From assembly GCA_029931535.1 (NCBI GenBank), contig JAQPZY010001660.1:1141001-1205000 (forward strand): DNA of 64,000 nt. Direction: 5' to 3'. Every line of letters starts with the position of its first letter. Position 1 is the stretch's first letter. Shown here one piece after another: positions 22,116 through 33,710 of this stretch. A model generated the notes under the pieces. The model worked only from the letters and a program-made list of their open reading frames with translations, did no database searches and had not been told where the DNA came from. A program made the position numbers and the translations under genes. Origin of the DNA: Margaritifera margaritifera. Its lineage: Eukaryota; Mollusca; Bivalvia; Unionida; Margaritiferidae.

Positions 22116-22640
22116 TAAATGCAGAAATAGGCAAGGTGGATTGGATTTTCTTTTATGCGCAGATATTTCCAGCGAACAAAACGTATTATGTTTCTGTAAA
22201 TTACTGAGCTGACATACATCCGAGGCATAATTTTATATTGCAGAAATAGCCGACGTAGTTCCGAATGATGGCCATCCTTTATCAGGTAAGTGGCTGTACT
22301 AAGTACTTCCCCATGGATCAGTACAGTGAATTAAAATTCAGGATGGTATGTCAAAATATATCATTGGCTATGAACTGGAATTTGATAATCCAAAACAATA
22401 TAAACTCGTATTAATAATCCAGTCATATATCTATACTAAGTATTGAGATCAGGTTGGTACATGGTAATGTACTAAGAGTTTTATTAATAAGTACAAATAG
22501 TTAAAGTTACACGATCTATAACTTTGTACAGTTATCACATCTTCGTCAGGGATGGGCCTATACCCTAGTAGAGAAAGAAGTATTTTCTCAAGATCATCTC
22601 TTAGTAATCTTGAAAATCGGTCACCAAAGGGATGACCAAC

Positions 22641-22959
22641 GTAACAAACAAAATGAGTGGTGTTGGGTGATGTCAAGTCACACAAGTAACAAATAAAATC
22701 TGTGGTGTTGGGTGATGTCAAGGCACACAAGAAACAAATAAAATGAGTGGTATTAGGTGATGTCAAGGCACACAAGAAACAAATAAAATGTGTGGTATTA
22801 GGTGATGTCAAGGCACACAAGAAACAAATAAAATGAGTGGTATTAGGTGATGTCAAGGCACACAAGTAACAAATAAAATGAGTGGTATTAGGTGATGTCA
22901 AGGCACACAAGTAACAAATAAAATGAGTGGTATTAGGTGATGTCAAGGCACACAAGTAA
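22641..22959. repeat. Minisatellite, 45-bp unit, 7 copies
   Basis: Seven copies of AAATGAGTGGTATTAGGTGA plus TGTCAAGGCACACAAGTAAC plus AAATA. The minus-strand frame at 22449-22955 reads it as a 15-residue repeat (CALTSPNTTHFICYL) and then runs into about 65 unique codons. The unit is a multiple of three, so the open frame is weak evidence. Confidence 0.95.
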
Positions 22960-23509
22960 ACGAGGTAAATTTGAACACGTTCCTTGATAATGTCAACATA
23001 TGTAGAGTCTTAAGTTCGCCTTTATTACCGCGAGTTATGCAATATGTCGTATGATTTTTTATCACAAGTAGAGTTTGTCATGGGATTTATGAATGCAGGT
23101 TTTATATTGTTCTGTAGGTTTTTCAATCGAATGAAATCATTATCTCCATTTATCCTGTTTTGTCACAAAGATGTTTCAAGATTAAGAATGGTTCTGTGAA
23201 CTGTCTGTTTCCAGTGAGCTTTCGTGGGCATGTTAAGTGTATTTATAAAGTCAATTAGATAACCAGTCAAACTGTATTTACACATTATATGATATATATC
23301 AGGGACAAATCCCGACTGTCTAGAGTTACTGCCGTCAAAGAACGAAGACCTGTCTTTCCAATGTTTGTTTTGAGATTGCATCCGATGCAGTGTGAATGTC
23401 AGTTTATGCAGTACTTTTTATCAGTCCTACTATCAATTCCCACGAGTCTGATCGATTACTTTTCGCAAAACCTTGAACTTTCTTCACAATGTAATGTTAA
23501 AGTTTATTA

Positions 23510-23707
23510 CCGTCGCGCTTATAAGTCCAGTCCAACTGCAAACCGCACAGACCCATATTAAGTCGGAAGATCTGGGTCTATGCAGTTTGTTAGGAGTAAT
23601 CAGTAGAACAAACAGCATGGACCCTGATCTGACGACGCATTATGCGATGGCAGATCATGGTCTATGTCGTTTGCAGGTGAACTCTACTTATAAGCGTGTA
23701 GAGTCGG
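23510..23707. mobile_element. Hairpin MITE, copy 1 (diverged)
   Basis: Flanked by TA on both sides (23508-23509 and 23708-23709). Termini CCGTCGCGCTTATAAGTCC and, inverted, CCGACTCTACACGCTTATAAG. The interior contains the family's GATCTGGGTCTATG, AGTAATCAGTAGAACAAACA, GACCCTGATCTG and GCATTATGCGA segments. Its order is reversed relative to the copy at 49388-49604. There is no coding capacity. TA targets and TIRs point to mobilisation by a Tc1/mariner or pogo-type transposase (inference). Confidence 0.75.
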
Positions 23708-23904
23708 TAAGCTTATCGTGCTAGTGTAGACTATAATTATTATTCTATATTTCACATGCATAGGTTAGCGTAGGCATCACTTCTTTTTTATAAAGTTTTA
23801 TGTATGTGATTGGATTGAGTCCATAGTAATGGTCTCCTTTACATGTTAAAGCATAACGGGAGATTCTTGCTTATTGACAACACTCCAAAGTTCTATCAAT
23901 TGTC

Positions 23905-24015
23905 AACTGTATATGTAAGCATGTTATGATTCTGAGTGTTAAATATTATATACCAAACCAACTAAAATCCAAATAATAAGTTTGGATGATTCTGACTTTT
24001 ACATGAGTTCAAGCT
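23905..24015 (+). repeat. Dispersed repeat copy 2 (paired with 21575-21690)
   Basis: ACTGTATATGTAAGCATGTT, ATGATTCTGAGTGTTAAATA and GTTTGGATGATTCTGACTTT align with the segment at 21575. Termini unclear. Confidence 0.4.
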
Positions 24016-24119
24016 GTTATGTGTCTTAATTCCATGGCAAACTTCTTGGGACTCATCAATTTTCTAAAATGAAATGTTTTGAATTTGCTGTAATTTTCCT
24101 TTTAGGCAAAATGCTTTAA

Positions 24120-24573
24120 AGCGGGCTGAGCCAAACCATATCAGGTATTGTTTGTGCGTTTTTAACGCAGACTTAGCCCAACCAAACCAAGTAATGTTTG
24201 TGCGTTTCTGACGAGGGCTCAGCCCAACCAAACCAAGTATTGCTTGTGCATTCTGACTCAGACTTGGCCCAACCAAACCAGGTATTGTTTGTGTGTTTCT
24301 GACGTGGGCTCAGCCTAACTAAATCAAATATTGTTTGTGCGTTTCTGACGTAGCCTCAGCCCAACCAAACCATGTATTGTTTGCGTGTTTCTGACGCGGA
24401 ATCAGCAAAACCAAATCAGGTATTGTTTGCGCTTTTCTGACACGGGCTCAGACCAACCAAACCAAGTATTGTTTGTGTTTCTGACGCGGGCTCAGACCAA
24501 CCAAACGAGGTATTGTTTGTGTTTCTGACGCGAGCTCAGACCATCCAAACCAGGTATTGTCTGTGTTTCTGAC
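24120..24573 (+). repeat. Minisatellite, 46/44-bp unit, 10 copies
   Basis: Ten copies of GCGGGCTCAGCCCAACCAAA plus CCAAGTATTGTTTGTG plus CGTTTCTGAC. The first seven are 46 bp; the last three are 44 bp because one GTGC step is shortened, so the array shows a directional change in unit length. Confidence 0.9.
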
Positions 24574-25115
24574 GCACACCAATAACCTCTTACTATTTAT
24601 AAATGCAACAACTTGCATCGAATTTAATAAACCAACTATTATTGATAGTCACTGCTTAAAAATGAACCAATTCATTTCTTTTTTATATAACTATTCCAAC
24701 CATTTGTGACACACTCCAAAATTTATAAATTTGCTATGATGATATCTCTTGTTGTTGTTGCTGTGGTTCTTGTTGTTAATTGAGTAAAATACTGACAAAT
24801 ATATTTTTATGTCATAAAAGCTTCAGTACGAATTGTGGTTTGAAAATAAAATTACAAATTCCATTTTAATCAACCACTCTTTTCCTTGCATAACTATATT
24901 ATATGCTGTCTGAAAATATTTACAAACTGGTTCCAAAATCTTAATTATATGACTACCAAGTGATGCATACATGAATTGACATTTATAATAATAAAAACCA
25001 AGTATTCATTCGAAAATTAACCGATGCTACCAAGCCGTTAAAACAAAAGTTTTTTTCTGAATCGAAATCTTTCCTTGTGTCAGTCAAGTCATGAAATAGA
25101 CTAAATACTGGACCC

Positions 25116-25118
<3 letters not shown>

Positions 25119-25171
<53 letters not shown>

Positions 25172-25197
25172 CATTTACATCTGCCCCCCCCCCCCCC
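25119..25197. repeat. (TC)n microsatellite followed by poly-C
   Basis: About 25 TC units (25119-25168), then 14 C (25184-25197). A further poly-C/poly-A pair lies at 25884-25905. Apart from these, 24574-26275 shows nothing I can name. Confidence 0.9.
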
Positions 25198-26275
25198 ATA
25201 ATTTCTTGCTACATAAAGTTATTTCATGGTTATCTTATCTGACACGCATTATTCGGTAATTAATCACCTGCACTAAATGCTGAGTCAACTTCTCTTAACC
25301 TTTGCGGTTTTTCTCTTCCTTTTTCCGATTAATCTGCCCTTGGATTAAAACAACCAGTCACTGATATATTGTATATAATATATGGGAGTGGGATTCGTAG
25401 TGATGAAAAAATGCCCAGCCCTAAATAATATTTACAATCGAGTTCTATCCAATTAGTCTACCGACTCTATCCTTCGCATTTGTTGTTTAACTTTTTCAAC
25501 TTGAATTGTTTACATACCTTCTGAGCAAGGGAGGAAATGAAAATATATTAATCTAGACTTTAGGCAGATCCCATATCTTGACTGTCCTTTGTAAACAGTG
25601 GAGCAATATATTAATTGACACAACATAGATTTGTAACTAAGAGCAAAAACAGTTTCCATTTCCATGACCATATTAACTTCTATAATGCTCAAGCTTTGTT
25701 TCCTTCATATACTGAAGGGTTAGTGAGAGATTTAATCCGAATGGGTCCCTTCAAAGTCATGCCGTATGTCTTTAGGCATTGTTATACAGTATACTTAAAA
25801 ATAATTTTACTTCCATTTATGTGCGAATTGCAGCATTAATTTCAACTAGATGTCTTATAAATAATTGTATTTATGAAACATGACCCCCCCCCCCCCCAAA
25901 AAAAAGAAGAAACAAAAAAACTGGTTCTGTCAAAACTACATATATTCATCGATTCTAGAAACAGATATATCTTAGAAAGTAATTCATCCATTCATTTCGA
26001 TTCCACCAACCCCTCCATTAACACTTTTAACAGTATAAGTTGATTACGTCCAACTTCGTGTTATAAAGTGACAGCAAAGTAAAAACAATTTTCAAAGCAT
26101 CTCTGCATTGTATACGTCCAATTTATATATAATTTTATATTTTTTCCACGTATTGAAGATTTTCTAATTGGGGTCTAATGTTTGCTTTCCAAAGAAAGAA
26201 AACCACCAACTGGAAGAAATTGCTGAGGCTCCTTTCATAAAAGCTCTTCCGCTCGTCAGCTGAGGCGCTTATTTA

Positions 26276-26922
26276 AGGTGGCACTCTCCAGTTTCGTACA
26301 TTGGGTTAGATTTTAAAAGAAAAAGAATTTCCCTGGTTTTCTTCACTGGTTATTCTAGCTGTTTAAAAAAGACCTTGTATATCTTTGGTATTGTTAAAAG
26401 AACTTTTAATTTCCTTTATGTTGGTGTATAATTGATGAGCGCAATTTGGGTTATAGAGTATACAGCTTGGTATTACTTAAAATGTGCACCTATCAAAAAA
26501 CTGCTAGCTCCGCTTGGTCATTTTCACTTCCTGGACTTCAATGGTAATTTGTTTTTTAAAAAGAGCTCATAACGTTTTTTTACTTGTTATATATTTTTTC
26601 ATTCATTGTACTATCAGAGGCTGGTGTTGCCTACTCTGGCAAAATTCGTTTCGCTATTTTAATAACTGATGAAAATAGTGTACTTCTGACTAATTCAGGC
26701 TTATTTTTCGAATACTTTGGAGCGGTCATTTCTGTCTGCTGTGTGATTAGATCATGTACAATTCCACAAGTACAATATGTAAAGAAATTTCAGCCATAGT
26801 ACATGAAAGTAGCAGAGAGGTATGCCAACATTCTCTTCACTGTGCATGTTGCAAATGCAAATAACTTCACCTTATAACTATCACTCTCTCAGAAGTACGT
26901 AATACCTATAGAGTGCCCCCTA
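26276..26922. mobile_element. Possible DNA element with short terminal inverted repeats
   Basis: The left end AAGGTGGCACTCTCC and the inverted right end AGGGGGCACTCTATAGG share GGCACTCT, and similarity continues weakly inward (CGTACATT against CGTACTTC). No target duplication is evident, so this may be chance. Confidence 0.25.
26618..26799 (+). other. Possible exon after a strong acceptor
   Basis: A pyrimidine-rich tract ending in CTATCAG precedes a frame beginning EAGVAYSGKIRFAILITDEN, which is open to a stop at 26797-26799. The frame itself is open somewhat further left, through the pyrimidine tract. No family recognised; could be chance. Confidence 0.15.
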
Positions 26923-26937
26923 TTCATACTGACGCAA

Positions 26938-27081
26938 GAGCCGCGGTAACTCTGATTAACGTGTCGGACTCCCGACCAGAAGGTTGCGAGTTCGAATCCT
27001 TCCATCCACCTTTCTCAGATGTCATTGCGCCTTGTAATCTGAATGTACTGATGTGCCGTATAACACAAAGAAATCAAACCA
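26938..27081 (+). mobile_element. tRNA-derived SINE with good B box
   Basis: The head GCCGCGGTAACTCTGATTAA (A-box region) is followed by GCGAGTTCGAATCC, a near-consensus B box. The tail has GTGCCGTATAACACAAAG and AAATCAAACC. The central domain is mostly lost, making it shorter than the copies at 33520 and 39492. Confidence 0.75.
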
Positions 27082-27135
27082 ATGCATACTGTCATTCCGA
27101 TAAAAACAAAGCATCAAGTAGATTTTCGTACAATA

Positions 27136-27327
27136 CCATATATACTCGCGTATACGACTGGTCCAACTTCAAACAACATAGACCCCTGATCTGCTGTCGC
27201 ATAATGCGCCTGCGGATCAGGAACATATGTTGTTACTTCTACTGATTACTCCTAACAAACTATGCGACGGCAGATCTGGTTGTATGCAATTTGGAGTTGG
27301 ATCTGACTTATAAGCAAGTGTAGTCGG
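27136..27327. mobile_element. Hairpin MITE, copy 2
   Basis: TA on both sides. The left terminus CCATATATACTCGCGTATAC is nearly that of the pristine copy at 49388. The right terminus, inverted, is CCGACTACACTTGCTTATAAG, as in copy 1. So it combines the two terminal variants of the family. The interior shows CATAGACCCCTGATCTGCTG and GCATAATGCG, and GACGGCAGATCTGG. The second hairpin arm is eroded. Confidence 0.8.
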
Positions 27328-27354
27328 TACCTATCGCAATCGCGAATCTTGATA

Positions 27355-27590
27355 ACTAAGTCCGGCGCCTAGGATAGCGCTGTGGTAAAGCTCTCAATGT
27401 GGATCATTGAAATCCTTGGTTTTATTACACACTCTGCCAGGTGCAAGCTTTAGTTATTCCCCTTCCATGATATGTGGCGCTCTCTGGGTATTCCAGTTTT
27501 GTTAACTCCGAATCCCCCTTAACGTCTAACTGTATAGGGTTATACAGGTTCTTCCACCTTATGACAAACCCTAATTATAGATGAAAAATA
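27355..27590 (+). mobile_element. Degenerate tRNA-like SINE (tentative)
   Basis: GGATAGCGCTGTGGTAAAGC resembles an A box and GGTTTTATTAC a decayed B box; further on lies GTATAGGGTTATACAGGTTC. No clear tail or target duplication. Could also be another dispersed repeat. Confidence 0.3.
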
Positions 27591-27653
27591 CAATTATAAA
27601 TAAACAGGAGGTGCTCCATAGAACAGTCAGTATATTTCGTAAATCAGACCCCC

Positions 27654-27675
27654 AACACACACACACACACACACA
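27654..27675. repeat. (CA)n microsatellite
   Basis: About 11 AC/CA units. Confidence 0.85.
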
Positions 27676-27679
27676 TAGA

Positions 27680-30600
27680 GTAGAGTCAGTCGTGTTGTGA
27701 AATTTCAGAAGGTGAATTCATCACTAAATCTCATATACATATGATTTCTGAATGGATCAAAATAAAATTTGCGCATGGTTAAGAGTGAGTTCTTAGTGAC
27801 AATGACATGCAGGCTTTATGAGATTGCAATGCTTGAGGTAAATCAAATGTTCTTTTTAGACTAGTCATCTTTGAATTCTAACTCGCTAATAAATTACCTT
27901 TCCATTTTAAGACATCCATTTAACCTTTGCGAGAAGTCAAGTCGAAATTGTTTATCGCAGAGGAGTTTAGTTGCTAATAACAATCGAATCAATAAATTGT
28001 CAAAAGGTTACAGTAAGATAGATACACATTTTATCAATTACGAGCCTGTCTTTCATACAATCTGACCCCTTACGACACGGATGACTATGGAACAAAAACA
28101 TGATTCAGGTGTGTTCATATAGACGGGGGCGAAGTACTAAAAGTTATGACTTATTCTTTCTCCGTCAATTCTCTCTCTCTCTCATACGGCGATTTTGTGA
28201 CTTTCGAACGCGAGAATCAATATTATCTAGAACAATTAACTGGGATATAGATGTTTGAACTAAAGATACATGTCTGTTGAAATTCAACAATTTCTCATGC
28301 TATATTAATCAATGGTGCAACGATTAGATCATGATTACAAATTACTGCATATCTGCAAAAGTCAACCAGTTATCAAAAAGAGAAAGAAAAGGTATCCATC
28401 ACATTTTGTCTTTATTATTAGTGTCGATTTTTGTACAATATGTGCTTGTGTTTATCATAAATAGGTACTTGGATATCGTATATGATAGCAAGTACGTTTT
28501 TTGGTGATCAATAAGATGGTGCTATTAGTGGTGCTTAAACGTCTGGATCCGATTTCATCAAAAGGTCAAGAGGTCATATAAAGTATGTGAATATAAGATG
28601 AACACAATATTTTGAATGCAATATAAATATCATCTGTTTTAGTTGTAGCTATTGTGGTCGGATGTAAAAAAGTATTTCAATGATTTAAAAGCATATATGA
28701 ATTACATGTTGCAATGAGAACTAAACTCTCAAAAAGCATGCAATTTGACGGCAAAATAATAGTACATTATATACATATTACTTCTATTTATTACACGACA
28801 CTATTTATCATTCAGTAAAGTTTCGTACATAAAAACTGCTTTCAAACTGTGACCATAATGTCATCTAAAAGGAATGATTGAGAGATATTATTTCTACCAA
28901 TTTTTTTAAAAAGGTTTTGATTCGAATAGTTCATAATACAGTCAACAAGATGTCTACACGTTCCCATTATCGATTGACAGGATTACGAATTTAATAAAGT
29001 AAAAAGAAAATAAAAAGCTTACCTTTCTTGTATTTCCTCCCCGACGAAAAAAGATGATTATCTCAACTCATGAATTCAATATCTTTCAACAAACTCCAAT
29101 GGCGTCACTCAATATGCTAAATTTTAAAACAAGTGGATGGTTTACAATCGTATTTCATACAGTAATGACAGCAAAGTTCAGCCTAGATAAAGCTTGACAA
29201 TGCTACCACGGGGTGTAGCCTGAGTAATCCACTCGCTGGTCTAACTTCTCTCTGCCGCACTGATTAATTGAATAGATTGGTCTTCCCCGGCACTGCCACT
29301 GTAATTCAACTCTAAAGCACAACTACGGGCCTCCTAGTTATGCTGTCTCGCCTTACCCTTTTAAAACAAAACATTTAATTGACTGTTCTCAGATTGTGGG
29401 CGTGCACTGCTCTTTGTCCAGCTGTCTACAGCTAACTCTCGGAAACACCTTTTTTTTGTTTAAATAATCAAAATAAATCACATCTAAAGTGGTAATTTTT
29501 GTATGTTTCTGAATCACATATTTTTGCTACTGTTTAGATCCACTTATATCCTTTCTGAATGAAGATATACGATTCTTTGTTGAGACCCAAAAGAAGTTGG
29601 TTTGCGATGGAAAAACACTGCTAAAGATGCATACGTATGGCATCACATATTGATCGCATTTAAAGGTCAGATTATACTTGAGATTATGTGGTCACTTGTC
29701 TTTCATTTCACTGGTAACTTACATTAGTGTATGTCGTGGAATGCCTCTATCTCATGCTGGCGTCTTCCTTGAGTCACCGCAAAATCTGTAAATGATTTAA
29801 AGACTAAGATGAGTTGATGTTTTTTTTTTTTTTCTTCATTCATTCTATGAGCTATCAAAGTCCATCAGAGCTCCAATATATTATTTATGTCTGTAAAGCG
29901 AGATATATTATGTTGCACAGATCAAACATGTACAATAACACAACCCATTAACTTCTGACTGTTTTATTCCATATCTGTCATACCAGAATATAAGATAGTC
30001 TGGACGACTGTACCATCCCGGTTCACTGAACAATGATGTCGCTTTGAGATCATACACCATTTGATATTACCTGTTTAATTATATATGATGTATGAATTAC
30101 ACGCAATAATTGATTAAACCACACACAAAAAATAAAAGACTAGAATGACCGCTCAAGAAAAGCTGTTGCTTTGAACAGGATTATCGAATGCATAAGGCAA
30201 GTGACCGATATGTAGAGGAATTCTTCTCCAGCTAGCTACAGAGAGATAGACAAAGGTTCCTGCTCATAAAATATGATTTTGAGGTACAAAGGCCACCGGG
30301 ATGGGTGAAAAATGTCGTATTCAAGAGGGAGTTCGATCATCGACCATAGTCTAATCCCGGAAGTTAAACTGCGTCTTTAGTCGCTTCAAGATGGCAGGGT
30401 CGAGTCAATTTCTTTATAAAAAATACTTTTCTGTTGTCCTTTTTGAGAGAAGGAGCAACACATGTTCTGAGATAAATTTGAATTCATAAAGCGAGTTGTT
30501 TGCTTTAAAGTTTACAATTTACATTATCAGAATAAGGTGATCCTCGGAAACGTCTTGCTGTGTAAACCTGCTTGTATAGGACACAAAATATTGGAATTTA

Positions 30601-32560
30601 TGAATTACAAAACAACAATGTTTTACATCCAAATTAATTCTTTGCTTTATATTTGTTTTTAATTTTAGTATTCACAGAGTTGTAAGATACACTTTTCTCA
30701 CGTGCGCCATATTGGGAACCAGAGGAACCACACGGGTCTCGATAGTAAGACCACAGTTTCTTGATGACATCACTTTAGTCGATAGAGGGAGAGAGTTCGA
30801 TCACACTCAAGTCCGTCCATAGACTCTATGTTTAGTGACAATAAATCTTGCTGCAAGTATTGGTTTACTACTGATAGAATAACACTCTTCCAAATGCATC
30901 AAATACAAGTTTAAAAGATGCCGAAAGACCCGTTTTCAAAATGAAGTCAGAACTCACCTTACTACTATAAATTAAATTTATTTTGAAAAGAAAATGGGAA
31001 ATGGATGGCTTCAAGCTCTGAAAAAAAAGAAAATTAAATTTATTCTTGCAATCAATTTTGAATTAAATAAATGTTATAATAAAAGTTAAAGGCACAAAAT
31101 GCAGTACTTAATGCTTCGAAACTGCGATGTTTCTTAACGTGTTGGATATGAAACTCGTTCATGCTCAAAAGAAAAGTAGATGATTATTTTAATCAAAAAT
31201 AATTTATTTATTGCGATTGTCTGAAGCAGAAAAACCTACAGCTTTCGCTCTTCCACAATCACTGAAAAATCCTATGATCAAATTTAATGTGGCACTGATT
31301 TCGCTTCTCAAAGATATAAAAAGTTTGATTCCACTCAGAAGCAAATCAGACATAGTTGATCCCGTAGAGTCTTACCGAATTTCGCTGTCAAGACCATATT
31401 ACAATGTTTGATGTGACACTAATGAATCGATTGACAGGCAACTTGAGTCGTAAAAATGATGGAAGACACTAATCATTCGTGCAGTAATTAAATTACGATT
31501 CATGGCTTAGAGAACAATATCGAGCAATTGTAATATTCTTTACTGTTGACACTCAGCAAGAGATGACGTCATGATCTCGTCATTTTTACAGTATATTACA
31601 CTCGATGTTTCAGACTTGTATGGAATAGACTTTATTCAAGAGTCAGTGCATGCATTTATAATTATCAGCAAAGAACGCCGAAGCGAGTTTATATCCAGTC
31701 TATTAGTCTGAGCTTTCGAGATCTACGAATCCCTTAATTCTTTTTTTTTTCAAGATTCACAAACGAAACAATTTGAATCAATGTATTTTAAATGACGCGT
31801 TTTATATCTATATGTACAAAGACATTTTCTGCTTTTATTATTACAATAACCGTCAAGTTCATATACGCTTTCTTGAAAAGTAATTTCTTGACTGTAATCT
31901 GTCAGCAGAAATTTCGATTTAAGCGAAGCTTTACCTTAATAAAGTGTATTTATATTCCCTAAGTTTCATACCGTATCCAGCTTCAGCAATCAAGTTCCTC
32001 TTTATAAAATATACGTCTAATGAAGTATATGAGAGAATGTGAGAAAACATAAGATAAAACATTTATTCATGATTAATAACAATAGAAATCGACTTCCCAA
32101 AATTCCTCTGAAATGATTCACGTCAAAAATGAATGCAGTTAAAACTTGTCAAACTTTATTTTGTTAATGTAAACGTTGATATAGTTGTTTACTTGAATGC
32201 GAAAGCGAATACAAAAGTATTTATCTTCTGTTTTATACGATTACAGCGAGTGATCCTTCAGAGAAAATTTTTACATGTAGGATTTTTTTCGAGTGGATTT
32301 GGGTGCCATTTCTCCGGTGTAAGAGGCAATATTATTTGGCCATTAATTATCTCCGGCCGGATACCTATTGCCTAGGCTGTTCTGTCTGACCGAAATATAT
32401 TAGTAGATAGCATTATGCTTAAGCAAGACTATTTTGAGGCCAGATAATTATACATTGTACACAAATTGAAACAATACAAAACCGAAATAAATGATGATTT
32501 CCATCAACAATTTATATTAAATGCAAATATTAAAATTTGAGACAGTTTTGTATTTCTAGC
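27680..32560. other. Repeat-poor block, possibly gene-associated
   Basis: Almost 5 kb without a tandem array, SINE, MITE or LINE fragment, unlike every other stretch of this length here. It contains a strong minus-strand donor (29021) and, on the plus strand, CCCGGAAGTT (ETS-like) about 40 bp before an ATG in good context (30391, AAGATGGC) that opens only 32 codons. A 60-codon frame at 31211-31411 follows a CTGAAGCAG acceptor-like site. None of these can be assigned to a family. Confidence 0.3.
29021..29350 (-). other. Possible 5' non-coding exon with strong donor
   Basis: On the minus strand the segment has above-average GC (about 29190-29350) and ends in AAGAAAG followed by GTAAGC, a near-consensus 5' splice site at 29021/29020. 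There is no long open frame, so it would be a 5' UTR exon of a gene running leftwards. The upstream boundary is a guess. Confidence 0.2.
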
Positions 32561-32641
32561 CCGGTCCCCCCCCCCACACACACCAACCCCGCTTAAATCA
32601 CTGTAGCATTAACCGTGATTTTTTTGAAAGGCAGCACATTT

Positions 32642-32642
<1 letters not shown>

Positions 32643-32673
<31 letters not shown>

Positions 32674-32723
32674 TGTATGTATGTATGTATGTATGTATGT
32701 ATGTATGTATGTATGTATGTATG

Positions 32724-32801
<78 letters not shown>
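32643..32801. repeat. Compound microsatellite (TATG)n(TC)n(TA)n(CA)n
   Basis: Four simple motifs in direct succession: TATG to about 32727, TC to 32752, TA to 32779, CA to 32801. Open frames across it on both strands are artefacts. Confidence 0.95.
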
Positions 32802-32911
32802 AAGCATAAATTTTAAGTAAATATTTCTTTAATAAAAGATAACGAAACCAATGAAATATGAAGATGTTGATTTGAAGAGTCAAACTAACAGACAGTTTGA
32901 TGTGTCATGAG

Positions 32912-33150
32912 CTTGCGGAAGACAGGACACCAAGTTGATGTTCAAAATCTCGTGCAGTTTTTCAATGTTATGATTGTTGAAGACAGCACTACACGAGGTG
33001 ATGTTCAAAATCTCGTACAGTTTTCTGATGTTAGGGTTGCGGAAGACAGGACAGGAGGTGATATTTAAACTCTCGTACAGTTTTCCGATGTCAGGGTTGC
33101 GGAAAACAGGGCACGAGGTGATGTTCAAAATCTCACGCAGTTTGTCAGTT
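32912..33150. repeat. Minisatellite, 60-bp unit, 4-5 copies
   Basis: Unit TTGCGGAAGACAGGACAC plus GAGGTGATGTTCAAAATCTC plus GTACAGTTTTCCGATGTTAG, with frequent substitutions. The minus-strand frame at 32880-33404 reads it as a 20-residue repeat (KLYEILNITSCPVFRNPNIG) and continues into about 30 unique codons. Coding is possible but unproven. Confidence 0.85.
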
Positions 33151-33291
33151 TCATCCTTGTTAGAAAGCAAACAATGATACCTGTGTGGATGATTGGGTTT
33201 ACCTTTAATCATTGACATGTAATAAAATAATCCGATATTTTCTGCATATACGATTCTATTATTTATTGGCAATTTCGCTGTATACTTACCG

Positions 33292-33293
<2 letters not shown>

Positions 33294-33370
<77 letters not shown>
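33294..33370. repeat. (TC)n microsatellite
   Basis: About 38 TC dinucleotides. Confidence 0.95.
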
Positions 33371-33373
<3 letters not shown>

Positions 33374-33519
33374 ATCTGCACATCGATGTCAAAAGAGCTT
33401 GCACAAGTTCAGCAGTGTCCCACGCCAGTTTTCAATGAATAGTTTTCAATGAATATTCAGTTCATATTAGTTAGTAAGTCATAATATTAGGGTTCGTATA
33501 TTCTAGATTAAGTCATTAA

Positions 33520-33710
33520 GATGGTGGCCCAGTGGTTAGCGTGCCGGACTCACAACCTAAAGGGTGCGGGTTCGAATCATACAATCGGACCAGCCTTGGT
33601 CAGCTACCGTGGTGTGTCCTTGGGCAAGGCACTTTACTCCAATTGCCTCCGCACTAAATAACCTAATTGTGTTGCTGTGCCGTAAAGCAGCAAAGCAAAC
33701 GAAATCAGTA
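33520..33710 (+). mobile_element. tRNA-derived SINE
   Basis: Head TGGCCCAGTGGTTAGCG (A box) and GCGGGTTCGAATCA (B box) correctly spaced. The central domain GTGTCCTTGGGCAAGGCACT is conserved across many invertebrate SINEs (Deu/Nin/Meta-type domain, exact name not determined). The tail has GTGCCGTAAAGCAGCAAAG. The plus-strand frame through it is not a gene. Confidence 0.85.

Noticed and set aside
22641..22959. CRISPR-like array (also considered at 2879-4649 and 36763-37735)
   Set aside because: Units abut directly with no variable spacers, and the window is eukaryotic. They are minisatellites.
30391..30489. ATG in good context after an ETS-like site as a gene start
   Set aside because: The frame closes after 32 codons and no convincing donor precedes the stop. 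Kept only as part of the repeat-poor block.
33520..33590. Functional tRNA gene, here or at 26940, 39492 and 48300
   Set aside because: A and B boxes are present, but the acceptor stems do not close and the sequence runs straight into SINE bodies. These are tRNA-derived heads.
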